Source: Candidatus Pantoea bituminis (GTDB lineage: Bacteria; Pseudomonadota; Gammaproteobacteria; Enterobacterales; Enterobacteriaceae). Taken from it: a stretch of 64,000 nucleotides of DNA. Shown one piece after another: positions 32,643 through 43,060 of the stretch. The notes below the pieces were generated by a model, which was given only the letters and a program-made list of their open reading frames with translations, did no database searches and was not told the origin of the DNA. The stretch lies in NCBI RefSeq assembly GCF_018842675.1, contig NZ_JAGTWO010000004.1:3162001-3226000 (forward strand), read 5' to 3'. The translations under genes were made by a program, and so were the position numbers. Within the stretch, counting starts at the first letter, position 1; each line of letters opens with the position of its first letter.

Positions 32643-34439
32643 ATGGCTTCGACATTTGGCTTGACCCTTAACGAGTGGCAGCAGCGCTACCAACAGGAAC
32701 CGCAACAGATCTACACGCTGCTGCAAACGCATCTGGCAGCGCTTAATACCCAAGACAACGCCTGGCTCTATTTGGCGACACCCGCCCAGCTTAACGCCCA
32801 GATCGAGCCGCTGCTGGCCAGCTATCTACGCAACCCTGCGGCGCTTCCGCTGTTCGGTGTGCCTTTCGCCGTGAAAGACAATATTGATGTCGCGGGCTGG
32901 CCCACCACCGCCGCCTGCCCCGCTTTCACTTATACTGCCGAAAAAGACGCCTTTGTTGTCGCGCAACTTAAAGCCGCAGGCGCGATTGTGATCGGTAAAA
33001 CTAATCTCGATCAATACGCCACGGGTTTGGTCGGCACACGTTCGCCCTTTGGTGCGGTATGCAACACCTTTGATGCCGACTATGTCAGTGGCGGTTCCAG
33101 TTCCGGCTCGGCTTCAGTACTGGCGCGTGGTTTAGTCGCGTTCTCATTAGGCACCGATACCGCCGGTTCAGGTCGCGTTCCCGCCGGATTCAACAATATG
33201 GTGGGTCTGAAACCGACTAAAGGCTGGTTTTCTGCCAGCGGCGTTGTTCCGGCCTGCCGCCTGAATGACACCATTTCGGTGTTCGCCTTAACGGTAGAAG
33301 ATGCCTTCATCGTTGCCAGCGTAGCTGGCGGTTACGACGCTGATGATGCCTATTCACGTCACAATCCTCATACCGCGCCCGCCAGTATGAAAGCGCATCC
33401 CGACTTCGCCATTCCGGCTAACCCAGAGTTTTTTGACGATGCTGCGGCTGAAGGCGCGTGGGATCAGGCGTTGGAAGCATTATTGGCCAGCGGTGCAACA
33501 TTGCATCCTATCGATTTCACCCCTTTTGAAAAATTAGCTGAACAGCTCTATTACGGCCCGTGGGTCGCAGAGCGCACCGTGGCCGTCGGGGAGATGATTA
33601 ATCGACCGGAAGAGATGGATCCGGTGGTTCACGGTATCGTTTCCAGCGGCCTGAAATACAGCGCGGTTCAGGCTTATGAAGCGGAATATCTGCGCGCTGA
33701 ATTGACGCGTCAAATTCAGCAAACGCTGGCGCAGTTTGATGCGCTGGTGGTGCCGACTTCACCCACCATTCACACCCAGGAAGAGATGAAGCAGGAGCCG
33801 GTGCATTACAACTCGCACTTTGGTTATTACACCAACTTCACCAACCTAGCCGATCTTGCTGCGTTGGCGCTGCCTGCGCCGTTTCGCAATGACGATTTAC
33901 CGGCAGGCATCACGCTGATTGCACCGGCCTGGCACGATCGTGCACTAGCGGACTTTGGCCTGCGCTGGCAGCAACAAATGGCGCTGCCGCTGGGCGCGAC
34001 CGGTAGAGCTCAGCCCGCGGTTCACGCCGCACTGCCCGTTTCAACCGATCACGTGCGCGTCGCTGTGGTGGGTGCGCACCTTACCGGAATGCCGCTCAAC
34101 TTCCAGCTCACCACGCGTCAGGCCGTTTTCGTTGAAGAGACGCAAACCGCCCGCTGTTATCGCCTGTTTGCGCTGCTGGATGGCCCCATCAAAAAGCCAG
34201 GCCTGATGCGCGCTGAGCAAGGCTCTGCCATCACCGTCGAGTTGTGGGATATCCCACTGGCGCGCTTCGGTGAATTTGTGGCGGAAATTCCCGCGCCGCT
34301 GGGCATTGGCAGCTTGACGCTGGCAAATGGCCGCGTGGTGAAAGGCTTTATTTGTGAAGGTTCCGCGCTGAACAGCGCGCTGGAGATTACCGAATTTGGT
34401 GGCTGGCGTAACTGGCTCGCTGCTCAGGGGAGTAACTAA
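32643..34439 (+). CDS. atzF: Allophanate hydrolase
   Basis: This 598-residue enzyme hydrolyses allophanate to ammonia and carbon dioxide, the second step of ATP-dependent urea breakdown. The amidase-signature domain (about 1-450) has the catalytic Lys K78 in GVPFAVKDN, the serine-rich loop GGSSSGSA (150-157) and the nucleophile S176 in GTDTAGSGR. A C-terminal domain (about 460-598) of the kind that completes allophanate breakdown follows. It is the first gene of the operon, three bases before urea carboxylase. The start has only a weak Shine-Dalgarno sequence. Confidence 0.92.
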   Translation: MASTFGLTLNEWQQRYQQEPQQIYTLLQTHLAALNTQDNAWLYLATPAQLNAQIEPLLASYLRNPAALPLFGVPFAVKDNIDVAGWPTTAACPAFTYTAEKDAFVVAQLKAAGAIVIGKTNLDQYATGLVGTRSPFGAVCNTFDADYVSGGSSSGSASVLARGLVAFSLGTDTAGSGRVPAGFNNMVGLKPTKGWFSASGVVPACRLNDTISVFALTVEDAFIVASVAGGYDADDAYSRHNPHTAPASMKAHPDFAIPANPEFFDDAAAEGAWDQALEALLASGATLHPIDFTPFEKLAEQLYYGPWVAERTVAVGEMINRPEEMDPVVHGIVSSGLKYSAVQAYEAEYLRAELTRQIQQTLAQFDALVVPTSPTIHTQEEMKQEPVHYNSHFGYYTNFTNLADLAALALPAPFRNDDLPAGITLIAPAWHDRALADFGLRWQQQMALPLGATGRAQPAVHAALPVSTDHVRVAVVGAHLTGMPLNFQLTTRQAVFVEETQTARCYRLFALLDGPIKKPGLMRAEQGSAITVELWDIPLARFGEFVAEIPAPLGIGSLTLANGRVVKGFICEGSALNSALEITEFGGWRNWLAAQGSN

Positions 34440-34442
34440 ACC

Positions 34443-37400
34443 ATGTTCAGTACCGTGTTGATTGCTAACCGTGGCGAGATCGCCTGTCGCGCCATTCGTA
34501 CCCTCAAACGCCTCGGCGTAAAAGCGTCGCGGTCTATTCCGATGCTGACCGCAATGCGCAGCACGTAAAAGATGCGGATGTGGCTATTGCGTTAGGCGGT
34601 GACAAAGCCAGCGACAGCTATTTGCGTATCGACAAAATTTTAGCGGCTGCCAAAGAAACCGGCGCGGAAGCTATCTGGCCTGGCTACGGTTTTCTCTCTG
34701 AAAGTCTGCCGTTTGCGGATGCCTGCGAGCAGGCCGGTATCGCCTTTGTTGGCCCCACCGCACAGCAGATTGGTGAGTTTGGTTTGAAGCATCGCGCACG
34801 TGAACTGGCGGCCAGCGCCGGCGTACCGATGACGCCAGGCACGCCGCTGCTGGCTTCGCTGGACGACGCGCTGAGCGCCGCTGAACAGATTGGTTATCCG
34901 GTCATGCTAAAAAGCACTGCCGGCGGCGGTGGCATTGGCCTGACGCGCTGTGCCGATGCCGACGCGCTTCGCAATGGCTGGGAAAGTGTGCGGCGTCTCG
35001 GTGAGCAATTTTTTAGCGATGCCGGTGTGTTTCTCGAACGCTGCATCGACCGCGCCCGCCATGTAGAAGTGCAAATCTTCGGCGACGGCAGCGGCAAAGT
35101 CGTGGCGTTGGGTGAGCGCGATTGTTCACTGCAACGTCGCAATCAAAAAGTGGTAGAAGAGACGCCTGCTCCGAATTTGCCACACGCTACGCGTGACGCC
35201 CTGCTCTCTTCAGCGGTGCGTCTTGGTGAGTTAGTGAATTACCGCAGCGCCGGTACAGTGGAATATATTTACGACGCCGAACAGGATGCTTTTTACTTCC
35301 TCGAAGTGAACACGCGTTTGCAGGTAGAACATCCGGTCACTGAATGCGTCACCGGTCTCGATCTGGTGGAATGCATGCTGAAAGTGGCAGCAGGCGAAAG
35401 TATCGATTGGGCGCGTCTGCAACAGGCTCCACAAGGTGCATCCATTGAAGTGCGCCTGTATGCCGAAGATCCGTTGAAAAACTTTCAGCCTAGCCCCGGC
35501 GTATTAACCGGCGTCAGCTTCCCGGAAGGCGTGCGCATTGATGGCTGGATCGACACCGGAACTGAGGTCTCCAGTTTTTACGACCCGATGGTCGCCAAGC
35601 TGATTGTTCACGCCGACACACGTGAAGCCGCGCTGGAAAAGCTGCAGACTGCGCTCAACGCCACGCAGTTGCACGGCATTGCCACCAACCTCGACTATTT
35701 GCGCCAGATTATTGCAACGGATGCCTTTCGCAGCGGCAAAGTCTGGACGCGCTTCCTCGACAGCTTCACGCCAGCCGCCTCGGTGATTGAAGTGCTGCAA
35801 CCTGGCACCTTTAGCTCGATTCAGGATTTCCCTGGTCGCCTCGGCTATTGGGATATTGGCGTGCCGCCCTCCGGGCCGATGGATGACTTCGCTTTTCGCC
35901 TGGCGAACCGCATCGTCGGCAATCATGAAGCCGCTGCCGGTCTGGAATTTACCTTGCAAGGCCCGACCCTGCGCTTTCACAGCGAGGCAACCATTGCATT
36001 AACGGGCGCCGATTGCGCCGCCACGCTGGATGGCGAAGCAGTAAATTACTGGCAACCGCTGACGGTCAAACCGGGACAAACATTGACGTTGGGCCGTGCG
36101 CAGAGTGGCTGCCGCAGTTATCTGGCGGTGCGCAACGGTTTTGACGTGCCGGAATATCTCGGCAGCCGATCGACCTTCTCGCTGGGTCAGTTTGGCGGTC
36201 ACGCCGGTCGTACGTTGCGCGTTGCAGATATGCTGGCCATTTCTCAGCCGCAGCTTGCCGCCTGCACCACACCGGCACCGGTTAGCGAACCGCAAGCGCT
36301 GGATAACGCGCTGGTGCCGCATTACGGCACGGAATGGCGTATCGGCGTGCTGTATGGCCCACACGGCGCACCCGACTTTTTCACTCAGGCCGCCATTGAC
36401 GCGTTCTTCGCCAGCGACTGGCAAGTGCATTACAACTCCAACCGCTTAGGCGTGCGCTTAGTGGGCCCGAAACCGAGCTGGACTCGCGCCAACGGCGGCG
36501 AAGCTGGCCTGCATCCTTCGAACGTGCATGATTGCGAATACGCTATCGGCGCGGTGAACTTTACTGGCGACTTCCCGGTGATCCTGACGCACGACGGCCC
36601 AAGCCTTGGCGGTTTCGTCTGCCCTGTGACCATCGCCAAAGCGGAATTATGGAAAGTCGGCCAGGTGAAACCGGGCGACAAAATTCGTTTCCATCCAATT
36701 GGAGCCAGTGAAGCGCTAGCGCTGGAAAAAGCGCAGATGCATGTGGTAGAGACGCTGCGCCCCGAACACGCGCCGAAATTTGATGTGCCTTCGCTGGCAG
36801 AAACTGCGTTTGGCTCAGCCACTATTCTGGCTGCTATTGATGCCACCGAACACACACCAAAAGCGGTTTATCGCCAGGCGGGCGACAAATATGTGCTGAT
36901 CGAATATGGCGATAACGTATTGGATCTGGCGCTGCGTTTACGGGTGCACTTGTTGATGAATGCGCTGCGCGAACAGGCGGTGCCGGGTGTGGAAGAGCTT
37001 TCGCCAGGCGTTCGCTCTTTGCAGGTGCGCTATGACAGCCGCATCCTCAGCCAGTCGCAGCTCATGCACGTCTTGTTAGGGCTGGAAGCCACGCTTGGCG
37101 ACGTCAGCACGTTGAAAGTGCCGTCACGTATTGTCTGGATGCCGATGGCGTTCGAAGACAGCGCCACCTTAGGCGCGGTCGAGCGCTATCAGGAAACGGT
37201 GCGCGCCAGCGCGCCGTGGCTGCCAAATAATGTCGACTTTATCCAACGCATTAACGGCTTAGCCAGCCGCGAAGCGGTGCGCGATACGATTTTCGATGCC
37301 AGCTATTTAATTCTCGGCTTGGGCGATGTTTACCTTGGCGCACCTTGCGCGGTGCCGATAGATCCCCGTCATCGCCTGTTGAGCTCCAAATACAGCCCGG

Positions 37401-38059
37401 CGCGCACCTTTACCGCGGAAGGCACCGTGGGTATCGGCGGCATGTACATGTGCATCTACGGCATGGATTCACCCGGCGGTTATCAGTTGGTAGGCCGTAC
37501 GCTGCCGATCTGGAACAAATTCCTGAAAAACAGTCAGTTTGCTGCTGACGAACCTTGGCTGCTGCACTTTTTCGATCAGGTACGTTTCTATCCGGTGAGC
37601 GAAGCGGAGCTGAATCAGCTACGCGATGACTTCCGTGAAGGCCGCGCCACCCTCCGTATTGAAGAAACGCTGTTCGACTTTGCTGAGCATCAACAATTCC
37701 TGGCAAATAACGCCGAATCGATTGCCGACTTCCGTCAGCGTCAGTCGGCCGCTTTCGAACAGGAAGTCACGCTCTGGGCGCAGGAAGAGCAGAGCGCGCC
37801 GCTGACCAGCGAAGAGACATTACACGTCATGGAAGAGGACGACAGCGCATTCGCGGTGCAGGCCGATATGAACGGCAACATCTGGAAAGTAGTGGTGCAG
37901 CCGGGCGACGACATCGAAGCGGGTCAGACGCTGATCATTGTGGAAGCGATGAAGATGGAGTTGGCGATTGTCGCGCCGCAAGCGGGTCGAGTGAAACGCA
38001 TTGCCTGTCAGGCGGGCCGTCCGGTCAGTCCCGGCGATACGCTGCTGTGGCTGGAATAA
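34443..38059 (+). CDS. uca: Urea carboxylase, frame broken by one missing base
   Basis: This biotin enzyme carboxylates urea with ATP and bicarbonate to allophanate. The restored length is 1205 residues, usual for the family. The order is biotin carboxylase (about 1-450, with [13 protein letters not shown] and [14 protein letters not shown]), a KipA/AHS2-type half (from about 455, [20 protein letters not shown]), a KipI/AHS1-type half (from about 810) and a C-terminal biotinyl domain with VEAMKME (biotinyl lysine about 1171). The frame from ATG 34443 breaks at codon 27. It is restored by one A in the run 34520-34523 ([18 protein letters not shown]). A sister family acts on guanidine; the urea transporter here favours urea. 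Confidence 0.9.
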
Positions 38060-38068
38060 GGAGCGTTG

Positions 38069-38769
38069 ATGTCATCTCCAATGCAACGCGGTAAAGGACG
38101 CCCGGAAGCGCTGGCAGAGCGCGTTTATCAGGCGTTGAAAAACGATATTTTCGAGTTCCGCCTGATGCCCGGCGATCGCTTTAGCGAGAATGAAATCGCC
38201 GAGCGCATGGAAGTGAGCCGCACACCAGTGCGCCAGGCACTTTTCTGGCTGGAGCGTGAAGGCTACGTCGAGGTCTGGTTTCGCAGCGGCTGGCAGATCA
38301 AGAACTTTGACTTCGAATATTTCGAAGAGCTGTACGACCTGCGCACCGTGCTGGAGTGCGAGGCGGTAAAACGCCTGTGCGCCTTGCCATCTGAACAGTG
38401 CGCCGCGCTGTTAACTGAACTCAAACAATTTTGGATTCAGGCGGAGCGGCTAGAAGAGGAAAAACCGTTTCGCAGCACGATGAGGCGTTTCATATGACGC
38501 TGGTGGCGTCGGCGGGGAACCGTGAAATGGCGCGTATCCACGCGGAGTTAACCGAAAAAATTCGCATTATCCGTCGTCTCGACTTTACCCGTGACGATCG
38601 TGTTGATGCGACTTACCAGGAACACGCTCAGATTTTACAGGCGATCTTTCAGCAACGGACCGAGGAGGCGCAGCGCATCCTGACCAACCATATCGCCGTC
38701 AGTAAGGCGGAGGTCAGGAAAATCACCTTACACATGTTACAGCAGGCCCGGCTTCAACCCATTGAATAA
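38069..38769 (+). CDS. GntR/FadR-type (FCD) transcriptional regulator, frame broken by one missing base
   Basis: The restored protein has 233 residues. The winged-helix GntR domain (about 10-75) contains FSENEIAERMEVSRTPVRQAL. The FCD effector domain follows, with the metal-site stretch HDEAFHMTLV and HAQILQAI. The frame breaks near codon 132 and is restored by one A in the run 38460-38464 (KTVSQHDEAFH). ATG 38069 has AAGGAG five bases upstream. Its place inside the urea operon suggests it is a local regulator, but its ligand cannot be read from the sequence. Confidence 0.85.
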
Positions 38770-38798
38770 CTCAAAACACATTTAGGGGTTCTAAAACG

Positions 38799-40067
38799 AT
38801 GAAAAGACGTTCGTTGCTCAAGGCTTTCGCACTCTCCGCTACGGTTGTCAGCATGGGCCTTTCCTGGGGCGCTCAGGCTGCCGACACCATAAAAGTGGGG
38901 ATCATGCACTCCCTTTCCGGGACCATGGCGATTTCAGAAACACCGCTGAAAGATGTGGCGCTGATGACCATTGATGAGATCAATGCCAAAGGCGGCGTGC
39001 TGGGCAAAAAGCTGGAACCGGTGGTGGTCGATCCCGCGTCTAACTGGCCGCTGTTCGCCGAAAAAGCGCGTCAGCTTCTAACACAGGATAAAGCCGCAGT
39101 GGTGTTTGGCTGCTGGACGTCGGTATCGCGTAAATCGGTACTGCCGGTATTTGAAGAGCTAAATGGCCTGCTGTTCTATCCGGTGCAGTATGAAGGCGAA
39201 GAGATGTCGCCCAATGTCTTTTATACCGGTGCAGCGCCAAACCAGCAGGCGATTCCCGCAGTGGAATACCTGATGAGTGAAGATGGCGGCAGCGCCAAAC
39301 GCTTCTTTCTGTTAGGCACTGATTACGTTTACCCACGCACCACCAACAAGATTCTGCGATCTTTCCTCCACTCGAAAGGCGTGCAGGATAAAGATATTGA
39401 AGAGGTCTACACGCCGTTTGGTTACAGCGATTATCAAACTATCGTCTCTAACATCAAGAAGTTTGCGACGGGCGGCAAAACAGCGGTGGTCTCCACCATC
39501 AACGGTGACTCCAACGTGCCGTTCTACAAAGAGCTGGCAAACCAAGGCATCAAAGCTACCGATATTCCGGTTGTGGCTTTCTCGGTGGGCGAAGAGGAAC
39601 TGCGCGGCATTGACACTAAACCGTTGGTCGGCCAGTTAGCGGCGTGGAACTACTTTGAATCGGTTGATAACCCAACCAACGCGAAGTTTGTGGCGGATTA
39701 CCGTGCCTATGCCAAGGCGCATAATCTGCCGAATGCTAACTCTGTTGTGACTAACGATCCAATGGAAGCGACCTATGTCGGCATTCATATGTGGGCGCAG
39801 GCGGTAGAAAAAGCGGGCACCACCGATGTAGATAAAGTGCGTGCAGCGATGGCGGGCCAAACCTTTAAAGCGCCGGACGGCTTTACGTTGACCATGGATC
39901 AGACCAATCACCATCTGCATAAACCGGTGATGATCGGTGAAGTGGAGGAGAATGGTCAATTCAACGTGGTGTGGCAGACCGATCAACCCGTACGTGCGCA
40001 GCCGTGGAGCCCGTATATCGCGGGTAATGACAAAAAGCCTGACCATCCGGTGAAAACGACGCAGTAG
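38799..40067 (+). CDS. urtA: Urea ABC transporter substrate-binding protein
   Basis: UrtA is the periplasmic urea-binding protein of the UrtABCDE importer. It has 422 residues. A signal peptide with an Arg-Arg pair (MKRRSLLKAFAL) ends near GAQA-ADTIK. Family stretches are VGIMHSLSGTMAISETPLKD, FGCWTSVSRKSVLPVFEE, GLLFYPVQYEGEE and TNDPMEATYVGIHMW. It lies 29 bases after the GntR gene and is followed by a 350-base repeat-rich spacer before urtB. Confidence 0.93.
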   Translation: MKRRSLLKAFALSATVVSMGLSWGAQAADTIKVGIMHSLSGTMAISETPLKDVALMTIDEINAKGGVLGKKLEPVVVDPASNWPLFAEKARQLLTQDKAAVVFGCWTSVSRKSVLPVFEELNGLLFYPVQYEGEEMSPNVFYTGAAPNQQAIPAVEYLMSEDGGSAKRFFLLGTDYVYPRTTNKILRSFLHSKGVQDKDIEEVYTPFGYSDYQTIVSNIKKFATGGKTAVVSTINGDSNVPFYKELANQGIKATDIPVVAFSVGEEELRGIDTKPLVGQLAAWNYFESVDNPTNAKFVADYRAYAKAHNLPNANSVVTNDPMEATYVGIHMWAQAVEKAGTTDVDKVRAAMAGQTFKAPDGFTLTMDQTNHHLHKPVMIGEVEENGQFNVVWQTDQPVRAQPWSPYIAGNDKKPDHPVKTTQ

Positions 40068-40100
40068 GTTAGGCGTCTGCTGCCTCCAAACTCTGTAAGA

Positions 40101-40369
40101 GGTTAGGTGGCTGCTGTCCCCACCTCGGTCCTCCCCCACGCGTGGGGGAGGAAGACGCTGCTAAATGTTAGCCACTAAGCCGCGTGCAGCACGATCTTCT
40201 CCTTCCCCGCGTGCGGGGAAGGCTGGGATGGGTAGGTTAGGTGCCTGCTGTCCCCCACCTCGGTCCTCCCCACCCGTGGGGGAGGAAGACGCTGCTAAAT
40301 GTCAGCCACTAAGCCGCGTGCAGCACGATCTTCCCCTTCCCCCGCGTGCGGGGAAGGCAGGGATGGGGG
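40101..40369. repeat. Tandem duplication of a 134-bp unit carrying two REP-like palindromes
   Basis: Two imperfect copies (40101-40234 and 40235-40369) lie head to tail between urtA and urtB. A fragment of the unit start (GGTTAGG...CTGCTG) also lies at 40067-40100. Each copy carries a C/G-rich palindrome containing CTCCCCCACGCGTGGGGGAG in copy 1 (slightly decayed in copy 2) and a second palindrome with CCTTCCCC / GGGGAAGG arms. The same second palindrome recurs at 53983-54004, so it belongs to a dispersed family. No gene is seen in 40068-40419. The folded RNA could stabilise the urtA message. Confidence 0.85.
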
Positions 40370-40419
40370 ACCGCACGCACCTTACCCGCATTTTTATCAG
40401 ACCAACGAGGCCCAATCCT

Positions 40420-41984
40420 ATGAATCTTCGCCTCTGCCTGTTTAGCCTGCTGCTGTGGCTGCCGCTTTTTGCCAACGCCGGACCGGCAGCGGATTTCGCT
40501 GCGGCCAGCCGCACCCAACAGGCAATGCTATTACAACAGTGGGCAGCCGCGCCGGAAGCCAGTCGTTTGCCGCTGCTGCAAGCACTGAAAGCCGAAACCG
40601 TGGTCATCGATCAGAAAAAACAGCCTTTCAGTAAAGTCGGCGACGCTCTGCTGCCGTTAGACGCCAGCCCGCAGCCTGAAGGCGACGTAAAAAAGTCTTC
40701 ATGAATAACCGGTTACGCGTTCTGGTTACGGGTGCACTCGCCGCTCACCAGTTAGTCAGCGACGATGCGAATGTCCGCCTGCGCGCCGCTCAACAACTGC
40801 AGAATGACGGCGTCGCTGACCAGCTACCGCTGATTGAACAACGCCTCGCCGCTGAACAAGAGAGCCGCGTTCACGCTGCGCTGGCGATGGCTATCGCTAA
40901 CCTGCAACTGGCCGATCCTCAACCGTTGGTGCGTCTGAAAGCCGTGAAGCTGCTCGGCGATTCCAGCGATCCTAACACCCAAGCCAGCCTGCAACGCTTA
41001 ACTCAGGCGGCTAACGAACCTGACGCGACAGTGCGTGACGCCGCTGCCGAAAGCTTGCAGCGAATCCAAAAACGGTTGATGTGGGGCGATCTGCTGGGTC
41101 AGGCGTTTAGTGGTCTTTCGCTCGGATCGATTCTGCTGTTAGCTGCGCTGGGCCTGGCGATTACTTACGGCCTGCTCGGCGTGATTAACATGGCCCACGG
41201 CGAAATGCTGATGCTGGGCGCTTACGCCACCTGGTTTGTGCAAAACCTGTTTCAGCAGTTTGCACCGCACTATCTGGCCTGGTATCCGCTGCTGGCGCTG
41301 CCGGTGGCTTTTTTGGTCACCGCCTGCATCGGCATGGCGCTGGAGCGCACCATCATTCGTCATCTGTATGGTCGCCCGCTGGAAACCTTGCTGGCGACAT
41401 GGGGCATCAGCCTGATGCTGATCCAACTGGTACGCGTGCTGTTTGGGGCACAAAACCTGGAAGTTGCTAACCCGGAATGGCTGTCGGGCGGCTTGCAGGT
41501 GCTGCCAAATCTGGTACTGCCGTGGAACCGCATTGCAGTGATCCTGTTTGTCATTGGGGTAATGGCGCTGACCTGGCTGCTGTTGAATCGCACCCGCCTT
41601 GGCATGAATGTGCGCGCAGTAACGCAAAACCGCGCCATGGCAGATTGCTGCGGCGTGCCCACGGGTCGTGTGGATATGCTCGCATTCGGCTTAGGTTCCG
41701 GCATTGCCGGTCTTGGCGGCGTGGCGCTGTCGCAGTTGGGCAACGTCGGCCCGGAACTCGGTCAAGGCTACATCATCGACTCGTTTCTGGTGGTGGTGCT
41801 GGGCGGCGTCGGCCAACTGGCGGGCACCGTTGTCGCGGCCTTCAGTCTTGGCATTCTTAACAAAGTGCTGGAGCCGCAAATCGGTGCCGTGCTGGGGAAA
41901 ATATTGATTCTGGTAATTATCGTGTTGTTCATCCAGAAGCGTCCGCAAGGCCTGTTTGCCGTTAAAGGAAGGGTGATTGACTGA
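40420..41984 (+). CDS. urtB: Urea ABC transporter permease UrtB, frame broken by one missing base
   Basis: UrtB is one of the two membrane subunits of the urea importer. The restored length of 521 residues is usual for UrtB, which carries an N-terminal periplasmic extension. A signal peptide (MNLRLCLFSLLLWLPLFANA) and an extension with short helical repeats (to about 215) precede the LivH-like permease domain with AITYGLLGVINMAHGEMLML. The frame from ATG 40420 breaks near codon 91. It is restored by one A in the run 40689-40694 (GDVKKVFMNNRLRVLVTGAL). Its stop overlaps the urtC ATG by one base. Confidence 0.9.
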
Positions 41985-43060
41985 TGACGCAACCCATAAC
42001 CTTAACCGTGGCGCGTAGAGCACCGCGTCTCACGCTCAGCATCGGTATGCTGCTGACCCTCGCGCTGCTGGTGATGCCCTTTCTGGCGCTGCTGCCCGCC
42101 GCACATCCGTTAGCCATTTCCACCTACACGCTGACGCTGGTGGGCAAAATCCTCTGTTATGCCGTGGTAGCGGTAGCGCTCGATCTGGTGTGGGGTTACG
42201 CCGGATTGTTGTCGCTGGGCCACGGGCTGTTTTTCGCCTTGGGCGGTTACGCCATGGGCATGTACCTGATGCGTCAGGCATCAGGCGACGGCATGCCCGC
42301 TTTTATGTCATTCCTCTCGTGGAATGAGATGCCGTGGTTTTGGGCAGGCACCCAACATTTTGCCTGGGCGCTGTGCCTGATTGTGTTGGTGCCCGGTTTG
42401 CTGGCGCTGGTGTTCGGCTTCTTCGCCTTCCGCTCAAAAATCAAAGGTGTGTACTTCTCGATCATGACGCAGGCGCTGACTTACGCGGGCATGCTGCTGT
42501 TTTTCCGCAACGAAACTGGCTTTGGCGGCAACAACGGTTTCACCGGTTTTACCACCCTGCTCGGCTTCAATGTCACCGCCACCAGCACGCGCATTGGGCT
42601 GTTTGTCGCCACGGTCTTATTGCTGCTGCTTAGCCTGGCAGTGGGTTTTTCACTGGCACGCAGCAAGTTTGGCCGGGTGTTGACGGCCGTTCGCGATGCC
42701 GAAAACCGCCTGATGTTTTGTGGTTACGATCCCCGAGGTTTCAAGCTGTTTGTCTGGACGCTCTCTGCAGTGCTGTGTGGCCTGGCGGGCGCGCTTTACG
42801 TGCCGCAGGTTGGCATTATCAACCCCAGCGAAATGTCGCCCACTAATTCGATCGAAGCCGCCATTTGGGTGGCGCTCGGCGGTCGCGGCACGCTGATTGG
42901 CCCGCTGTTGGGCGCTGGCATTGTCAATGGTGCCAAAAGCTTCTTCACCGTTGCTTTCCCGGAATACTGGCTGTTTTTCCTCGGCCTGATGTTTATCCTG
43001 GTCACGCTGTTTCTGCCGCGTGGCGTAATTGGCCTGCTGCGTCGGAGGAAAGATGACTGA
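41984..43060 (+). CDS. urtC: Urea ABC transporter permease UrtC
   Basis: UrtC is the second membrane subunit, of the LivM type. It has 358 residues and about nine membrane helices. Family stretches are ALDLVWGYAGLLSLGHGLFFALGGYAMGMYL, NETGFGGNNGFTGF, NRLMFCGYDP and WVALGGRGTLIGPLLGA (quoted in part). It starts at ATG 41984 overlapping the urtB stop and ends inside the urtD start, which points to translational coupling. Confidence 0.93.
   Translation: MTQPITLTVARRAPRLTLSIGMLLTLALLVMPFLALLPAAHPLAISTYTLTLVGKILCYAVVAVALDLVWGYAGLLSLGHGLFFALGGYAMGMYLMRQASGDGMPAFMSFLSWNEMPWFWAGTQHFAWALCLIVLVPGLLALVFGFFAFRSKIKGVYFSIMTQALTYAGMLLFFRNETGFGGNNGFTGFTTLLGFNVTATSTRIGLFVATVLLLLLSLAVGFSLARSKFGRVLTAVRDAENRLMFCGYDPRGFKLFVWTLSAVLCGLAGALYVPQVGIINPSEMSPTNSIEAAIWVALGGRGTLIGPLLGAGIVNGAKSFFTVAFPEYWLFFLGLMFILVTLFLPRGVIGLLRRRKDD

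Noticed and set aside
34580..38059. Urea carboxylase starting at 34580 without its first 46 residues
   Set aside because: The missing part, including the conserved biotin carboxylase start, is present upstream in another frame and is joined by one base.
40101..40369. CRISPR-like array
   Set aside because: There are only two long imperfect copies with internal palindromes, no uniform short repeats with unique spacers, and no cas genes.
40165..40704. Open frame of 179 codons starting inside the tandem repeat
   Set aside because: Its first 85 codons come from the repeat and lack protein character. The real urtB starts at 40420 with a signal peptide.
40701..41984. UrtB as a separate 427-residue gene preceded by an independent small secreted protein
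   Set aside because: Adding one A at 40689-40694 joins both into a normal-length UrtB, in line with the other homopolymer losses.
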